Assembly (NCBI RefSeq): GCF_009708005.2
Contig: NZ_CP052758.1
Span: forward strand, 1-64,000
Reading direction: 5' to 3'
From: Cellulosimicrobium protaetiae
GTDB taxonomy: Bacteria > Actinomycetota > Actinomycetes > Actinomycetales > Cellulomonadaceae
DNA: 64,000 nt
How positions within the stretch are numbered: position 1 is the first letter of the stretch; each line of letters opens with the position of its first letter. The notes below the pieces were generated by a model. It saw only the letters and a program-made list of their open reading frames with translations. It ran no database searches and was not told the DNA's origin. The translations under genes were made by a program, and so were the position numbers. This document shows, in pieces, positions 1 to 8,689 of this stretch.

Positions 1-366
1 CGCGGTGCGTTGCTCTGTGCTGGCAGCCGCTTCCGCTCTATCAACTGCTGCCTCCCACTCATCAGCGAAGGCATCGATCTTGACCGTGTGCTGCTCCGCA
101 AGCACGGCAGCAACTCCAGCCTCATCACCTCGCCCAGCTGACGCGAGAGCGCGGTCCACAAGGTCGAAGGCCTCCCAGCCTCCGTCCCGCCGATGGGCGG
201 AAGCAACTTGATGCCACTGGATGTTCGACAGATTCGGTAGAGAGTCGAGGAAGGCGACTACGGCCTCCTTGTTAGAGCCGTTGTACCGACTCCCTGCGGA
301 GGCGCTACTCGGAGCCGGCCCCTCAACTGCTCGACGGCGGCCGCGAAGTGCATCGAAGAATCTCAT
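1..366 (-). CDS. Unknown protein, C-terminus cut by window edge
   Basis: An open frame runs from an ATG at 366 to the left edge without a stop, giving the first 122 residues of a longer protein. It begins MRFFDALRGRRRAV and then becomes acidic and alanine-rich with tryptophans (NIQWHQ, DEWEAAVD), which looks like helical soluble protein. No domain is recognised. It is on the same strand as the helicase-like gene that ends at 505, with a 138-bp gap, and may be the next gene of that run. The ribosome site is weak, so the start is chosen as the only good ATG preceding the coding-looking sequence. Confidence 0.6.
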   Translation of the reverse strand, partial: MRFFDALRGRRRAVEGPAPSSASAGSRYNGSNKEAVVAFLDSLPNLSNIQWHQVASAHRRDGGWEAFDLVDRALASAGRGDEAGVAAVLAEQHTVKIDAFADEWEAAVDRAEAAASTEQRTA

Positions 367-504
367 CGACAGAGCGTATCGCCTGCCTTGCCTTGGTCGG
401 GCTCGGTTGCGCAACTCATTCGACGATCCGGCCCCGACAGCGAGGAAGGAGTACACGGATGCGGGATTGTTATCGTTTCGTGATTGTCTGGCCTCGGTCA
501 CGGG

Positions 505-1797
505 TCAGGCCAGCAGGGCGTCAAGCAGGGTTCGGTGGGCGGCAATGGCCCCATCGGGTTCGGCTGTGCGCAGGACGGCGGGTGTTGTGACGTCGGTGAC
601 GACGGTCAGGTGAGCGCGGTGGCGAGAGAGCATGACGCAGGTGCGGCCGAGGTCGGTGGCGAAGGTGTTGGGGTCGCGGTAACCGGCCAGGGGGTGCAGG
701 ACGACCGCAGCGGTGCGCTCCATACCCTGCAGCTGGTTGGCAGTGCCCACGAGCACGTCGGGCAGGTCGACCAGCAAGGCGCGCACCGCGGCGGCCTGGG
801 AGACGTGGGAGGCGACGACGGCGAGGTCGCCGGGCGTGACGGGGCGGGTGCCGTCTCCGGTGGTCAGGGTCGTGGTGAGCAGGTTGCGGGCGGCGTCGGC
901 ACAGGCACCAATCAGTGCAAGGTCGCCCGGTCCGGCGGTGGCGGTGACCAGGCGGGCGTCGATCTCGGGCAGGCGCTCGCCCGTCTTGGCTGTCAGGTGC
1001 TCGGGTGGGCGGCGGCTGGTGAAGGGCAGGTCGGGGTAGAACGCGGGCTGGATCAGGGCTGTGGTGTCGGGACCGAGGCGCCACGTGTGGCGAAGCGTGA
1101 CGACGGAGACGGCCTCGCGGTGGGCCGCGAGCAATGCGGCGGGGGCCGGGACGTGGGGGCCGGTCGGAGAGTCGGCCCAGCGGCGCGTCTGCCCGGTCAC
1201 GACGGGGTCGATCTGGCCGGGGTCACCGACGCACACGACCTGGGGGGCGAAGGCGCCGAGCGCGCCGAGGTCGGCGTAGGTAGCCTGCCATGCCTCGTCC
1301 ACGATCAGCACGTCGCAGGCGAGCGTCTGCGGGTCGGTGTAGGTCCAGCGCGCGGTGGTTGCCACGATCACCCCGCCGCCCGAGGTCGGGTAGCGCACGG
1401 ACCGTCCGGCCACGACGCTCGCGGTGCCGGGGCCGAGGTCGGGGTGGGCGCGCTTGACGGGCCACACGAGGCGGGCGGGGCAGTCGAGCGCTCCCAGGCG
1501 GCGGGCTATCTCGGCGGCCTGGTCGCGGGTCTGTGCTGCGATGCCTACGCGCAGGTCCGCGCGTGAGGCGAGCGTCGCGGCCAGCAGGGCCACGAGCCGG
1601 GTCTTGCCCGCGCCGGGCGGGGACGGGACGACGACGGCGGGATCGCCGGACCATGCCGAGTGCAGGACGCCTGCCGTGATCGGGTCGTCCAGAATCGCCG
1701 CGGCCGGGTGCCGGGGCGCCGGGGCCAGCGCGGGCCGGGCGGGGAGCGCGGGGCCGCTTGCGGGCGGTGTCGGGGTCAGGGTCGGGATGGTGCGCAT
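505..1797 (-). CDS. SF1 helicase-like P-loop ATPase
   Basis: This 430-residue protein carries a Walker A motif (PPGAGKT, Lys about 65), a Walker B (LIVDEAW, about 164-170), a GDPGQ motif III and a late NQLQGME...LSRHRAHL segment that matches motifs V/VI of superfamily 1 helicases (RecD/Pif1/UvrD type). It should therefore hydrolyse ATP and move on or remodel nucleic acid. The frame stays open far upstream to 2985, but protein-like composition begins at the ATG at 1797. It lies 11 bp after the gene ending at 1809 and is the last gene of a five-gene minus-strand run with the MoxR/VWA pair. The substrate is unknown. Confidence 0.8.
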   Translation of the reverse strand: MRTIPTLTPTPPASGPALPARPALAPAPRHPAAAILDDPITAGVLHSAWSGDPAVVVPSPPGAGKTRLVALLAATLASRADLRVGIAAQTRDQAAEIARRLGALDCPARLVWPVKRAHPDLGPGTASVVAGRSVRYPTSGGGVIVATTARWTYTDPQTLACDVLIVDEAWQATYADLGALGAFAPQVVCVGDPGQIDPVVTGQTRRWADSPTGPHVPAPAALLAAHREAVSVVTLRHTWRLGPDTTALIQPAFYPDLPFTSRRPPEHLTAKTGERLPEIDARLVTATAGPGDLALIGACADAARNLLTTTLTTGDGTRPVTPGDLAVVASHVSQAAAVRALLVDLPDVLVGTANQLQGMERTAAVVLHPLAGYRDPNTFATDLGRTCVMLSRHRAHLTVVTDVTTPAVLRTAEPDGAIAAHRTLLDALLA

Positions 1798-1808
1798 GGC
1801 GTTTCCGA

Positions 1809-2975
1809 TCAGGAGGGTTCGGCACCGGCCACGAGCACGTCGAGCGGCACGGGGCGGCGAGTGGTTGTCGGGGTGCGGCCCGTGGTCAGCCACGAGCGGC
1901 GGGCGCTGTAGAGCGTGCGGTAGGTGCGCCGCCCCTGGCGCTGGCGGGAGAGGGACGGTGGCTGGGGGATCAGGGTCACCGTGGCCCCGTCGCTGGGGGC
2001 GCCGGTGCCGGTGGTGCCGGAGAGGGTCAGGACCAGGCGTCCGGCGCGGACGGTGGCGCTGGCGATGGTCGCGGAGAACGCGGGGCCGCTGGACGCGGGC
2101 GGGCCGGTCCAGCCGTGGACGTCGTTGCCGGGTCGCAGGCGGGCGTCCAGGCGCGCAGCGGTGACCTCGACGCGCCGCAGCTTGTCCGCGAGCGGGTGGG
2201 CGGTGCCGGTAACGACGTGCCCGGTGTGGAGGGCGCGGCGGCGGTAGATCGGGTCGGTGAGCAGCGCGGCGGCGTGCAGGTCGCTCGCGTCGCACCGTGA
2301 GCGCAGGCCGAGCGCGGCACGGCTTGTGGTGTCGGGGCGCCTCCAGTCGTAGCCGTCGCCGTGGTCGGTCTGCGCGCGCCCGTAGGCGTATTCGTCGTCG
2401 TCCGCGAGCGCGTCGAGCCACTGCAGCGGGTCGCCGTCGCCCAGCATCGCGTGGAGGGCGAGCAGCCCGGTCACCGAGTCGTCGGTGATGCCGAGCCAGC
2501 GGCGCCAGGTGGTCGGCGCGCGTTCGGACTCGGGGGCCGTGCCGAGCAGCCAGCGGGTGCGGCAGGCGTCGAGCGTCTCGACCACGGCACGTCCGCCCGG
2601 GAAGTCGGCGCGGTCGCGCCACCAGGCGATGTGCGCCGCCACGGCGTCGAGGTCGGTGTCGGGCTCGGCGGTACGGCCCAGGCGGTGCAGCAGCGGCAGG
2701 GTGGCCGGGTCGTCGGTGACCAGGGTTGCGCCGGTGTCGGAGGCGACGGTGACGCCGAGGGTGCCGAGCAGGTCGAGTGCGGCTGGGCCGGTGGCGTGAG
2801 CGGGTTCGACGCCCTCCACGCCCGCCGTGATGCTCACCTGGTCGCCGTCGCGTCGGGCTCGCACCGCGACAGGGCAGGGTGCGTCCACGATGGGGGCGTG
2901 GGCGAGGCGGGCGACGGGCTGGCCGGTGCGGGCGGCGTAGAGGCGCTGGCCAAGGTCGAACCACTCGACGGTCAC
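1809..2975 (-). CDS. Unknown 388-aa protein, coupled to helicase-like gene
   Basis: The GTG start at 2975 overlaps the stop of the small gene before it (GTGA arrangement), so the two are translationally coupled. The product begins VTVEWFDLGQRLYAA and is acidic in its centre (LADDDEYAYGRAQTDHGDGYDW), with a basic C-terminal third rich in Thr and Arg. No catalytic motif, signal peptide or membrane segment is visible. Its position between a MoxR-VWA pair and an SF1-like ATPase suggests a partner or substrate-recognition role in the same system, which is inference only. Confidence 0.75.
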   Translation of the reverse strand: MTVEWFDLGQRLYAARTGQPVARLAHAPIVDAPCPVAVRARRDGDQVSITAGVEGVEPAHATGPAALDLLGTLGVTVASDTGATLVTDDPATLPLLHRLGRTAEPDTDLDAVAAHIAWWRDRADFPGGRAVVETLDACRTRWLLGTAPESERAPTTWRRWLGITDDSVTGLLALHAMLGDGDPLQWLDALADDDEYAYGRAQTDHGDGYDWRRPDTTSRAALGLRSRCDASDLHAAALLTDPIYRRRALHTGHVVTGTAHPLADKLRRVEVTAARLDARLRPGNDVHGWTGPPASSGPAFSATIASATVRAGRLVLTLSGTTGTGAPSDGATVTLIPQPPSLSRQRQGRRTYRTLYSARRSWLTTGRTPTTTRRPVPLDVLVAGAEPS

Positions 2976-3151
2976 GACCGCACACCGCCCTGGGCAGCGG
3001 TCCAGCCGTCGCGCAGCGCGGCGGTGAGGGTGCTGGTGACCTGGGTGGTCCCGGAAGCGGCCGCGAGCGCCGTGGCGGGTGTGTGGTCGGTGCCGAGCAG
3101 GAGCCGGGCAGCGTGGTCGGTGAGAGCGGGGTCGGGGGTCGGGTTGGTCAT
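2972..3151 (-). CDS. Small 59-aa unknown protein
   Basis: A short frame starts MTNPTPDPALTDHAARLLLG and ends TAAQGGVRS; its TGA overlaps the GTG start of the 388-aa gene by two bases. The ATG sits 68 bp downstream of a TAGCGT box that also precedes three other starts in this window, which supports a real transcription start here. The protein is Ala/Thr-rich, probably helical, with no recognised domain. Confidence 0.65.
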   Translation of the reverse strand: MTNPTPDPALTDHAARLLLGTDHTPATALAAASGTTQVTSTLTAALRDGWTAAQGGVRS

Positions 3152-3208
3152 GGCCGTCTCCGGTGGGTGGGAGTCGTGGCGGTTGGTTGGGCCGCCGTGG
3201 TGGTGGTG

Positions 3209-3219
3209 TCTCGACGCTA
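3209..3219 (-). promoter_or_regulatory. Repeated promoter/leader copy 1 (TAGCGTCGAGA)
   Basis: Read on the minus strand, TAGCGT fits an actinobacterial -10 hexamer (TAGxxT). It lies 68 bp before the ATG at 3151, and the leader that follows is similar to those before 5648, 9435 and (plus strand) 30722. A CCCATGCCG motif lies 47 bp upstream at 3266-3274. The TAG is also the stop codon of the VWA gene, so the promoter overlaps the 3' end of that gene. Confidence 0.55.
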
Positions 3220-4548
3220 CGTGGTGGGGGCACTCCGGCCGGGTGTCTCGGTCTGCCTGACGGGCCCCATGCCGCCCGGCCCCGCGACTGGTGCGGGACC
3301 GGGCAGGCGGTCAGACGGGATGTGAACCGTGGTGGCCCAGGTCGGGGTGCCGCGGGGAGGGCGATTGGAGATGACGGCGCACACGAGCCGGGCGCGGGTG
3401 GGCTGGTCGGGCCAGGGGGTGTCGCCGTCGGTGAGGACGACGACGACGTGGGGTGCCGGGGTGGCGGCTTCGGCGGCGGCGATACCGACGCGCATGTCGG
3501 TGCCTCCTCCCCCGGTCAGCCGGACGGCGGTGACGGAGCGCACGCGCTGGGGCGTGGTGGCGGCGGCGTCCACGGACAGCAGGCGCAGGTGTTCGCGGGC
3601 GACGCCCGTGGTGCGCAGGACGCCGGTGACTTCGCTCATGGCGGCGTCGAGGTCGGCCTGGCTCATGGAGCCGGACGTGTCCACGACGAGCGTCACGACG
3701 ACGGACGGGGCGCGCATGGCGGGCTTGATGATGCGGGGAAGTTGGCGGCGTGAGGGGCGGGCGTAGGTGTAGTCGATGCGTCCGGCGCGGTCGGCTACAG
3801 CGCGGCGGACGGCGGCGCGCAGCACGCGTTCCCAGGGCACGGTGGGTGGGGCGAGAACGCCGGATGCCCAGCGGTCCATGCCTGCGGGGACCGAGCCGCG
3901 GCCCTTGGCGGCGATGGTGGCCTGCACGTCTTGGGCGACGCGGCGGCGCACGAGGTCGCTTTCGGCGGGCGAGACGGGGGTGGCGGTGCCGTCGTCGAGC
4001 GCGACGCCTGCGGGCAGCTCGCCCGGTGCGGGTGGGCAGCCGGACCCGGAACCGCACCCGGCCGAGCCGTCGTCGGGCAGTGCGGGCGGGGCGCCGTGCG
4101 GTGGCACCAGGTGGGCGTAGTACGTCTCCGCGAGGTCGCCGTCGTCGCAGCCCAGGGCGCCCGGGGTGACGACGCCTTCGGGCAGCGGGACGCCTGCGGC
4201 GAGCAGGTCGTCGTTGATTTCCGCGTCTCCGGCTAGGTTCCACGCCAGGTGGTGGCGGGGCGTGGGCAGCGCGTCGGCGCGTCCGGCGTGGTCGCGCAGC
4301 AGGTGGCCGACCTCGTGCAGCAGGACGGCGCCGATGGTGGTGGAATCCCAGCGGGCCGGGCCGGTGAGCAGGTCGGGGTCCATGTAGAGGCGCCAGGCGC
4401 CGTCCACGGCGAACGTGCCCAGGCCGGGCGCGGCGACGGGGGCGGCGGCGAACAGCGCGTGCATGAAGTACGGGGCGGTCTCGGCGGCGACGAGGCGTCC
4501 GAGCCGGAACGCTTCGCGCTCGGTGGCGGTCAGGGGGCGGGTGTTCAT
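3217..4548 (-). CDS. Metallopeptidase-like / VWA-like protein (DUF2201 type)
   Basis: The 443-residue product has two recognisable parts. The N-terminal part has a zinc-protease HEVGH motif (His78-His82) followed by NLAGDAEIND, as in the putative metallopeptidase domain found in front of VWA-like domains. The C-terminal part holds a VWA fold with an intact metal-ion site, DTSGS (about 290-294), and a later LTDGDTPW. A Gly/Pro/acidic linker with CGSGSGCPP separates them. Such proteins usually act with a MoxR-type AAA+ ATPase, which is encoded directly upstream with a 4-bp stop-start overlap at 4545-4548. A chaperone- or protease-like role on an unknown target is likely. Confidence 0.85.
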   Translation of the reverse strand: MNTRPLTATEREAFRLGRLVAAETAPYFMHALFAAAPVAAPGLGTFAVDGAWRLYMDPDLLTGPARWDSTTIGAVLLHEVGHLLRDHAGRADALPTPRHHLAWNLAGDAEINDDLLAAGVPLPEGVVTPGALGCDDGDLAETYYAHLVPPHGAPPALPDDGSAGCGSGSGCPPAPGELPAGVALDDGTATPVSPAESDLVRRRVAQDVQATIAAKGRGSVPAGMDRWASGVLAPPTVPWERVLRAAVRRAVADRAGRIDYTYARPSRRQLPRIIKPAMRAPSVVVTLVVDTSGSMSQADLDAAMSEVTGVLRTTGVAREHLRLLSVDAAATTPQRVRSVTAVRLTGGGGTDMRVGIAAAEAATPAPHVVVVLTDGDTPWPDQPTRARLVCAVISNRPPRGTPTWATTVHIPSDRLPGPAPVAGPGGMGPVRQTETPGRSAPTT

Positions 4549-5648
4549 GCCACGGCCTGCCCGGTCAGCCCGGCCGCGTCAAGCACGGGCTTGAACTTCT
4601 CTCGCACGGCGGCGGGCACCTTGGCGGCGGCGGGGCGGCACGCGGCCAGGGGGCGGGCGGCGGCGGCGGCAACGTCGGGCGCGCCTGCCTCGGCGGCGGC
4701 GAGCAGCGGCCCCCACGCCTTGCGCCAGGCGTCCACGCTCCCGGCGCTGGCAGCCCAGCCCACGACGGCGGACAGCACGGCCCACACGCGGTCGGGACGC
4801 CCGGTCCAGTCCACGAGGGTGGGGTCGTCCAGCACGGCGGCGGGGTCAGGCAGGTCGGCCTGGTCGCACCAGACCAGGAACTCCACGCCCACGCCCTCCC
4901 CGACGAGGCCGAAGGTGATCGCCTGGCGCGCGGCGGCGTCGTCGTCGCGGACGTTGGCGAGCGCAGCAGCGAGCATCGCCCACACGCGCCGTGAGGGCCA
5001 GGGTCCGCCCGTGCCCTCGGCGGTGCGCGGGAAGGTGTGCAGGTGCTCGGGCTTGTGCCGGATGAAGCCGGTGACCAACGCCTTGACGGCCTCGGCGCGG
5101 GTCGGGTCGGCGGTGATCGCGCGCGAGGCGGGCGGTGCGGCCCAGCCCACCGTCATACCGTCGAGCCAGTCGTCCACCGACGGGGCGAACTGGACATGGC
5201 AGAAGCGGTTGGCCAGCGGCGGGCTCATCTCCCAGCCGTCGGCCGCACGGTCGGGCGGGTTGGCCCCGGCCACCACGCGCACGCCGTCGGGCAGGGCGAG
5301 GTCCCCCACCACCCGGTCGAGCGCCACGGCGAGCATCGCGGCCTGCACGGCGGGCGGGCACGTGGTCAGTTCGTCCAGGAACAGGTAGCCCGCGCGGGAC
5401 TCGGCCAGCCGTCGCGCCCAGGCGGGCGGAGACAGCACGACCCCGGTGTCGGTGACGACGGGCAGCCCGGCCACGTCGGCCGGTTCGCGCACCGAGCCCA
5501 GGACGGTCTCACAGGGCACGCCCTCGGCGCGGGCGAGGCCGCGCACCAGGGACGACTTGCCCATGCCGGGGTCGGACAACAGCAGGACGGGGACAGCCGC
5601 ACGCCCGCAGGCGTCGATCACAGTCACGGTCGTTGCGAGGTCGCTCAT
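4545..5648 (-). CDS. MoxR-like AAA+ ATPase
   Basis: This 367-residue AAA+ protein has Walker A DPGMGKSS (Lys31), Walker B YLFLDEL (Asp92-Glu93) and a sensor-1-like VVAGANPPD segment followed by NRFCHV, the arrangement of MoxR/RavA-type ATPases. It overlaps the VWA/metallopeptidase gene by four bases (ATGA), and the pair probably forms one machine in which the VWA protein docks on the ATPase ring. The C-terminal half (about residues 180-367) is Ala-rich and helical. It is the first gene of the minus-strand run ending at 505 and is preceded by promoter/leader copy 2. Confidence 0.85.
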   Translation of the reverse strand: MSDLATTVTVIDACGRAAVPVLLLSDPGMGKSSLVRGLARAEGVPCETVLGSVREPADVAGLPVVTDTGVVLSPPAWARRLAESRAGYLFLDELTTCPPAVQAAMLAVALDRVVGDLALPDGVRVVAGANPPDRAADGWEMSPPLANRFCHVQFAPSVDDWLDGMTVGWAAPPASRAITADPTRAEAVKALVTGFIRHKPEHLHTFPRTAEGTGGPWPSRRVWAMLAAALANVRDDDAAARQAITFGLVGEGVGVEFLVWCDQADLPDPAAVLDDPTLVDWTGRPDRVWAVLSAVVGWAASAGSVDAWRKAWGPLLAAAEAGAPDVAAAAARPLAACRPAAAKVPAAVREKFKPVLDAAGLTGQAVA

Positions 5649-5703
5649 CGCCAGGAACTCCGTTCGGGAGACGGCTGGTCGGGCCGTCAGGTGGGTTGGT
5701 AGT

Positions 5704-5714
5704 TCCCGACGCTA
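5704..5714 (-). promoter_or_regulatory. Repeated promoter/leader copy 2 (TAGCGTCGGGA)
   Basis: On the minus strand TAGCGTCGGGA lies 66 bp before the ATG of the MoxR-like gene at 5648. The leader contains the shared GGCCCGACCAGCC stretch, and a CCCATGCCG motif lies 48 bp upstream (5762-5770). Base order and spacing closely match the copies at 3209-3219 and 9492-9502. Confidence 0.6.
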
Positions 5715-5809
5715 GGCCACTTAACCCACGCCCGAGCGCCCCAAACGAACCCCTCTGGCACCCCATGCCGTCCGGCCCGGAGCACTCGCGCTCGTCTTGC
5801 CGGCCCTCT

Positions 5810-7198
5810 CTAGTTCGACTGCTCGGTCTTAAGCCAGCCGCCGCGACGGCGCCTTGCGCCGGCGCGCGCATTCGGCGGAGCAGGATCAGAGATGACACTC
5901 TGCGGCTGGCCCAACGCCGCGTCGGCCCAGCGGTCGTGCACGTCGAAGCTCTCCTCCGTCTTGGTCTCGAGCTCGCCGGACCGGTCGGCCGGGGGCTGAC
6001 CCTGGGGAGACGCGTCCAAGAGACGCGCGCGCAGGTCCCGCATCAAACGACGAGCGGTGAACCAGCCGAGGTCCCACTCGATGTTCCACGGGTCGTTTGA
6101 CGCGGGGCCCAGGTCGACGGTCCCGATGTTGACCAGCTCGTTGCCGCCGCAACACAGCGGCTTCGTGTGACTTCCCCACAGGCGGCGGTGGTCAGAATGT
6201 AGTCGCCCGATCTCGTCGCCGACGAGGTAAACGTCCACGGATCCTGCACCGCCGAGCATCCGGTAGCCCAGAATCGCGACATGGGCCGCTGGGTACACCC
6301 ATCGTGCAATGAGCCAGTCGAGGTCGGGACGCGCGCGGCGGGCGCCACCGTCGCCGGGCCTGTCATCACCAGTGGTGTAGTCGGCGAAGAAGGCACACAC
6401 ACCCCCGTGCCTCCACGCCTGTATGCCGGCGTGTGCCTCGACCGGAGCACGAAGACCACGCCGCAGGTCTCCGTGAATTGCCAAGTAATCACCGCCGAAG
6501 CTGTGCTCCGTGTGGATCCCTTGTCCTTGCCCACGCAGGCTCTTCTCTTCCAGAAGCATCGACATCCGGGCGTGGACCATTGGGTTGTAAATGGTGTCGA
6601 AGACGTCGTCCTGGCGATCGGCGGACCGCGGTGCCACGGCGACGGCGCCGAAGGCCCGCCTGGTGCGGGTGGTCGACAATCGGCGTTCGGCCCACTGGGC
6701 GGTCGCGTAGGCGAAGTGCGGCGCGCGGACGAAGGGGACCGGGGTAGCGAAGGGGTCGCCGTCGTCCGCAGGTGATCGGCTGGGGTGTGCCTTGGCGCGC
6801 GCGAGCATCTGCGTCAGTCGCGGAAGAGCTGTCGCTCCCCGCTTCTCATCTGGCCACAGGTGGTCGGCGGCCGCGGCGAGCGAGCTTAGCTGAGCGAGCG
6901 TCGGCTCCGCGTGGGTGCCCCTCAAGAGTTGCCATACGCGCGTGTGGCTAAGAGTCTCAATACGCCGCGCGGAACTCCTGGGCTCTGCATTCCGTGACGA
7001 CGCAACTTCTCGTGTCTTGGCTGCAGCGGCTTCCACCACTTCTGCGATGGCGGTTTCGATCCGCTTGGAAGACGCTGTCCGGCGTTCCTTGCCAGACGGG
7101 TCGTGCGGATCCGGGCCATCGTCGAACAGCACGTGCAGCTCCTGGACGAGCTCCCGACGATGTGTCGGAGGCAGGTCGCTTTCCGGCGTCGTTGCCAC
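5810..7198 (-). CDS. Unknown 462-aa protein with HTH-like segment
   Basis: The GTG start at 7198 has an excellent ribosome site (GAGGAGG, five bases upstream), although the frame remains open to 7267. Residues about 83-110 (LSHTRVWQLLRG...LAQLSSLA) resemble the helix-turn-helix of XRE-type regulators. The middle holds a hydrophobic stretch around WVYPAAHVAILGYRMLGG and the last 40 residues are very basic. A short CCGG-type Cys pair occurs near residue 355. No catalytic family is recognised. It may be a DNA-binding regulator with a large ligand- or partner-binding part. It is a single gene flanked by gaps of about 160 and 260 bp. Confidence 0.75.
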   Translation of the reverse strand: MATTPESDLPPTHRRELVQELHVLFDDGPDPHDPSGKERRTASSKRIETAIAEVVEAAAAKTREVASSRNAEPRSSARRIETLSHTRVWQLLRGTHAEPTLAQLSSLAAAADHLWPDEKRGATALPRLTQMLARAKAHPSRSPADDGDPFATPVPFVRAPHFAYATAQWAERRLSTTRTRRAFGAVAVAPRSADRQDDVFDTIYNPMVHARMSMLLEEKSLRGQGQGIHTEHSFGGDYLAIHGDLRRGLRAPVEAHAGIQAWRHGGVCAFFADYTTGDDRPGDGGARRARPDLDWLIARWVYPAAHVAILGYRMLGGAGSVDVYLVGDEIGRLHSDHRRLWGSHTKPLCCGGNELVNIGTVDLGPASNDPWNIEWDLGWFTARRLMRDLRARLLDASPQGQPPADRSGELETKTEESFDVHDRWADAALGQPQSVISDPAPPNARAGARRRRGGWLKTEQSN

Positions 7199-7460
7199 AC
7201 TGCCTCCTCGCGTCCGAATGAGCGCCACTGTGGCACTCCGCCGCTGTCGCTGTCCATGCTGCCCCACCGGGCAGGGCTATACGGTCGACGCGACCGCCGG
7301 CACACGAGGGCAAGTCCATCCACGCACGTCCACGAGACGTCCACGAGAATGGCGCTCGTCCACTTTTCATCCCGTTGCTGGACGTCGCCCAGGAGTGGCA
7401 TGGCCCACTTGAAGCGCAACGTCGAAACAGGTCGGCGCTGCGGATCGAGAGGAGCGGGAC

Positions 7461-7691
7461 ATGCGACGTCAGAGGTTGAACCGGCTGCATCCGCGGCACT
7501 GGTCCTGGCACGGCGAACTCGCCGCCCGCTTGGGCCTCGGGGTCGGCGTGAGCATCGCGGTCATGGCGGTGACGCGCGACGCCAGCGTCGCACTTGAGGC
7601 GGGCGGACTTGTCCTGGCCGCGATGCCTCCGTGGCCGCCGCCGCCGCACGGGGCAGCGGCCACGGCGCCGGGAACCGGCTGCGAGCACTGA
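7461..7691 (+). CDS. Small unknown protein, possible single-pass membrane protein
   Basis: The 76-residue frame begins MRRQRLNRLHPRHW after a GAGGAG ribosome site. It has one moderately hydrophobic segment (LGLGVGVSIAVMAV, then LEAGGLVLAAM) and a Pro-rich tail. A perfect 12-bp hairpin starts five bases after the stop, which supports a real transcript. No family is recognised. Confidence 0.5.
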   Translation: MRRQRLNRLHPRHWSWHGELAARLGLGVGVSIAVMAVTRDASVALEAGGLVLAAMPPWPPPPHGAAATAPGTGCEH

Positions 7692-7696
7692 CCGGC

Positions 7697-7726
7697 GGGG
7701 CCGCCGCGGCCGTACGCGGCGGCCCC
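7697..7726. terminator. Strong hairpin between convergent genes
   Basis: GGGGCCGCCGCG pairs perfectly with CGCGGCGGCCCC around a six-base loop. It lies five bases after the small plus-strand gene and 55 bases beyond the end of the convergent CPBP protease gene, so it could stop transcription from both sides. No T-run follows, as is usual in actinobacteria. Confidence 0.65.
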
Positions 7727-7780
7727 ACACCCACCGACAGCCCATGCCGTCCGGCGCGCAGGCTCTGCAGCCACGCGCAG

Positions 7781-8611
7781 CTACCCGATGACCCAGGCGA
7801 GACCGACTCCGGCGTTCATGACGGTGTGCGCCACGAAGGCCGGCCACAGCGACCTGGTCATCACGGCGGCGGTCCCGTAGAGCAGGCCGCTCGTGGTTGC
7901 AGTGACCGCGTTGAGCACTGACCAGTCGAGGTGTGCCAGCCCGAAGTTGACGCTGCTGACGACGAGAGCGCCCACAACGAGCGCACGCCTGATACCGGAC
8001 CGAGGCACCCACCAGGCCACCGCTGCTACGACCAGGAGGAGCGTGCCGCGGTGCCAGACCTCTTCCCACGCTGGGGAGTAGATAGCGAGGTAGAGGACGG
8101 CGGCCCACGACGGCGCACCGGCGACGGCGTCGTTGCGGGCGTCCGGCGCGGCGGTGGCCGCGAGTGCCGGGACGGCGGTGAGCGCAAGGTTGGCGGCGAA
8201 CGCCAGAAGGCCGGCCGCGAGCCCGACGGCGAGGATGTGCACGGCGTGGCGGCGGTTCCGTGGCGTGAGCCCGAGGTGATCGGCGAAGAGTCCGATCCAG
8301 ACTCGGGTGCGTCGCCACGCGCGGGCGAAGTCGCCCCTGACGGAGGTGTGCCGGCGCAGTGTCACCAGCTCGATCACGACGAGCACCGCGACGAGGGCAA
8401 GTGCCACTGTCAGGGCGATGACCAGCAGCCCGCGGACGTCTTCGAACGGAACGATGCCGGGAAGGGTGTTCGCGACGGTGATGCTCGTCGCGGCCGCGAG
8501 CAGGAACAGCGCGATGAAGAGCACGAGCTCAGCGAAGGCGGCTTGGCCGAACGTGCTGATGCGTCGCCATGTCGCGTTCGGCCGGCGGAGGTCTGTGCTG
8601 ATGGTGGTCAT
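7781..8611 (-). CDS. CPBP-family intramembrane metalloprotease
   Basis: This 276-residue, six-to-eight-helix membrane protein carries the CPBP/CAAX-protease signature: EEVWHR (Glu183-Glu184, Arg188), FGLAH (His227) and HTVMN (His262, Asn266). These residues form the glutamate/histidine metal site inside the membrane. Bacterial members process peptides such as bacteriocins or act in immunity; the substrate here is unknown. The ATG at 8611 is chosen because AGGGGG lies just upstream; an in-frame ATG at 8629 is the alternative. The gene stands alone and converges on the small gene at 7461. Confidence 0.8.
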   Translation of the reverse strand: MTTISTDLRRPNATWRRISTFGQAAFAELVLFIALFLLAAATSITVANTLPGIVPFEDVRGLLVIALTVALALVAVLVVIELVTLRRHTSVRGDFARAWRRTRVWIGLFADHLGLTPRNRRHAVHILAVGLAAGLLAFAANLALTAVPALAATAAPDARNDAVAGAPSWAAVLYLAIYSPAWEEVWHRGTLLLVVAAVAWWVPRSGIRRALVVGALVVSSVNFGLAHLDWSVLNAVTATTSGLLYGTAAVMTRSLWPAFVAHTVMNAGVGLAWVIG

Positions 8612-8689
8612 GGTGCCCCCTGAAGTCATGCGCGGGATCGTCTCGCGCCCCACCCACACGCCGGTGAGGGTGGGGCAAGAGGTGTTCCG

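Noticed and set aside
484-1566. Long plus-strand open frame (360 codons)
   Set aside because: It lies opposite the helicase-like gene; its product is Gly/Val-rich with no motifs, the usual mirror of a GC-rich coding strand.
1797-2985. N-terminal extension of the helicase-like frame
   Set aside because: The extended part is a Pro/Arg-rich shadow of the 388-aa gene; coding quality begins at the ATG at 1797.
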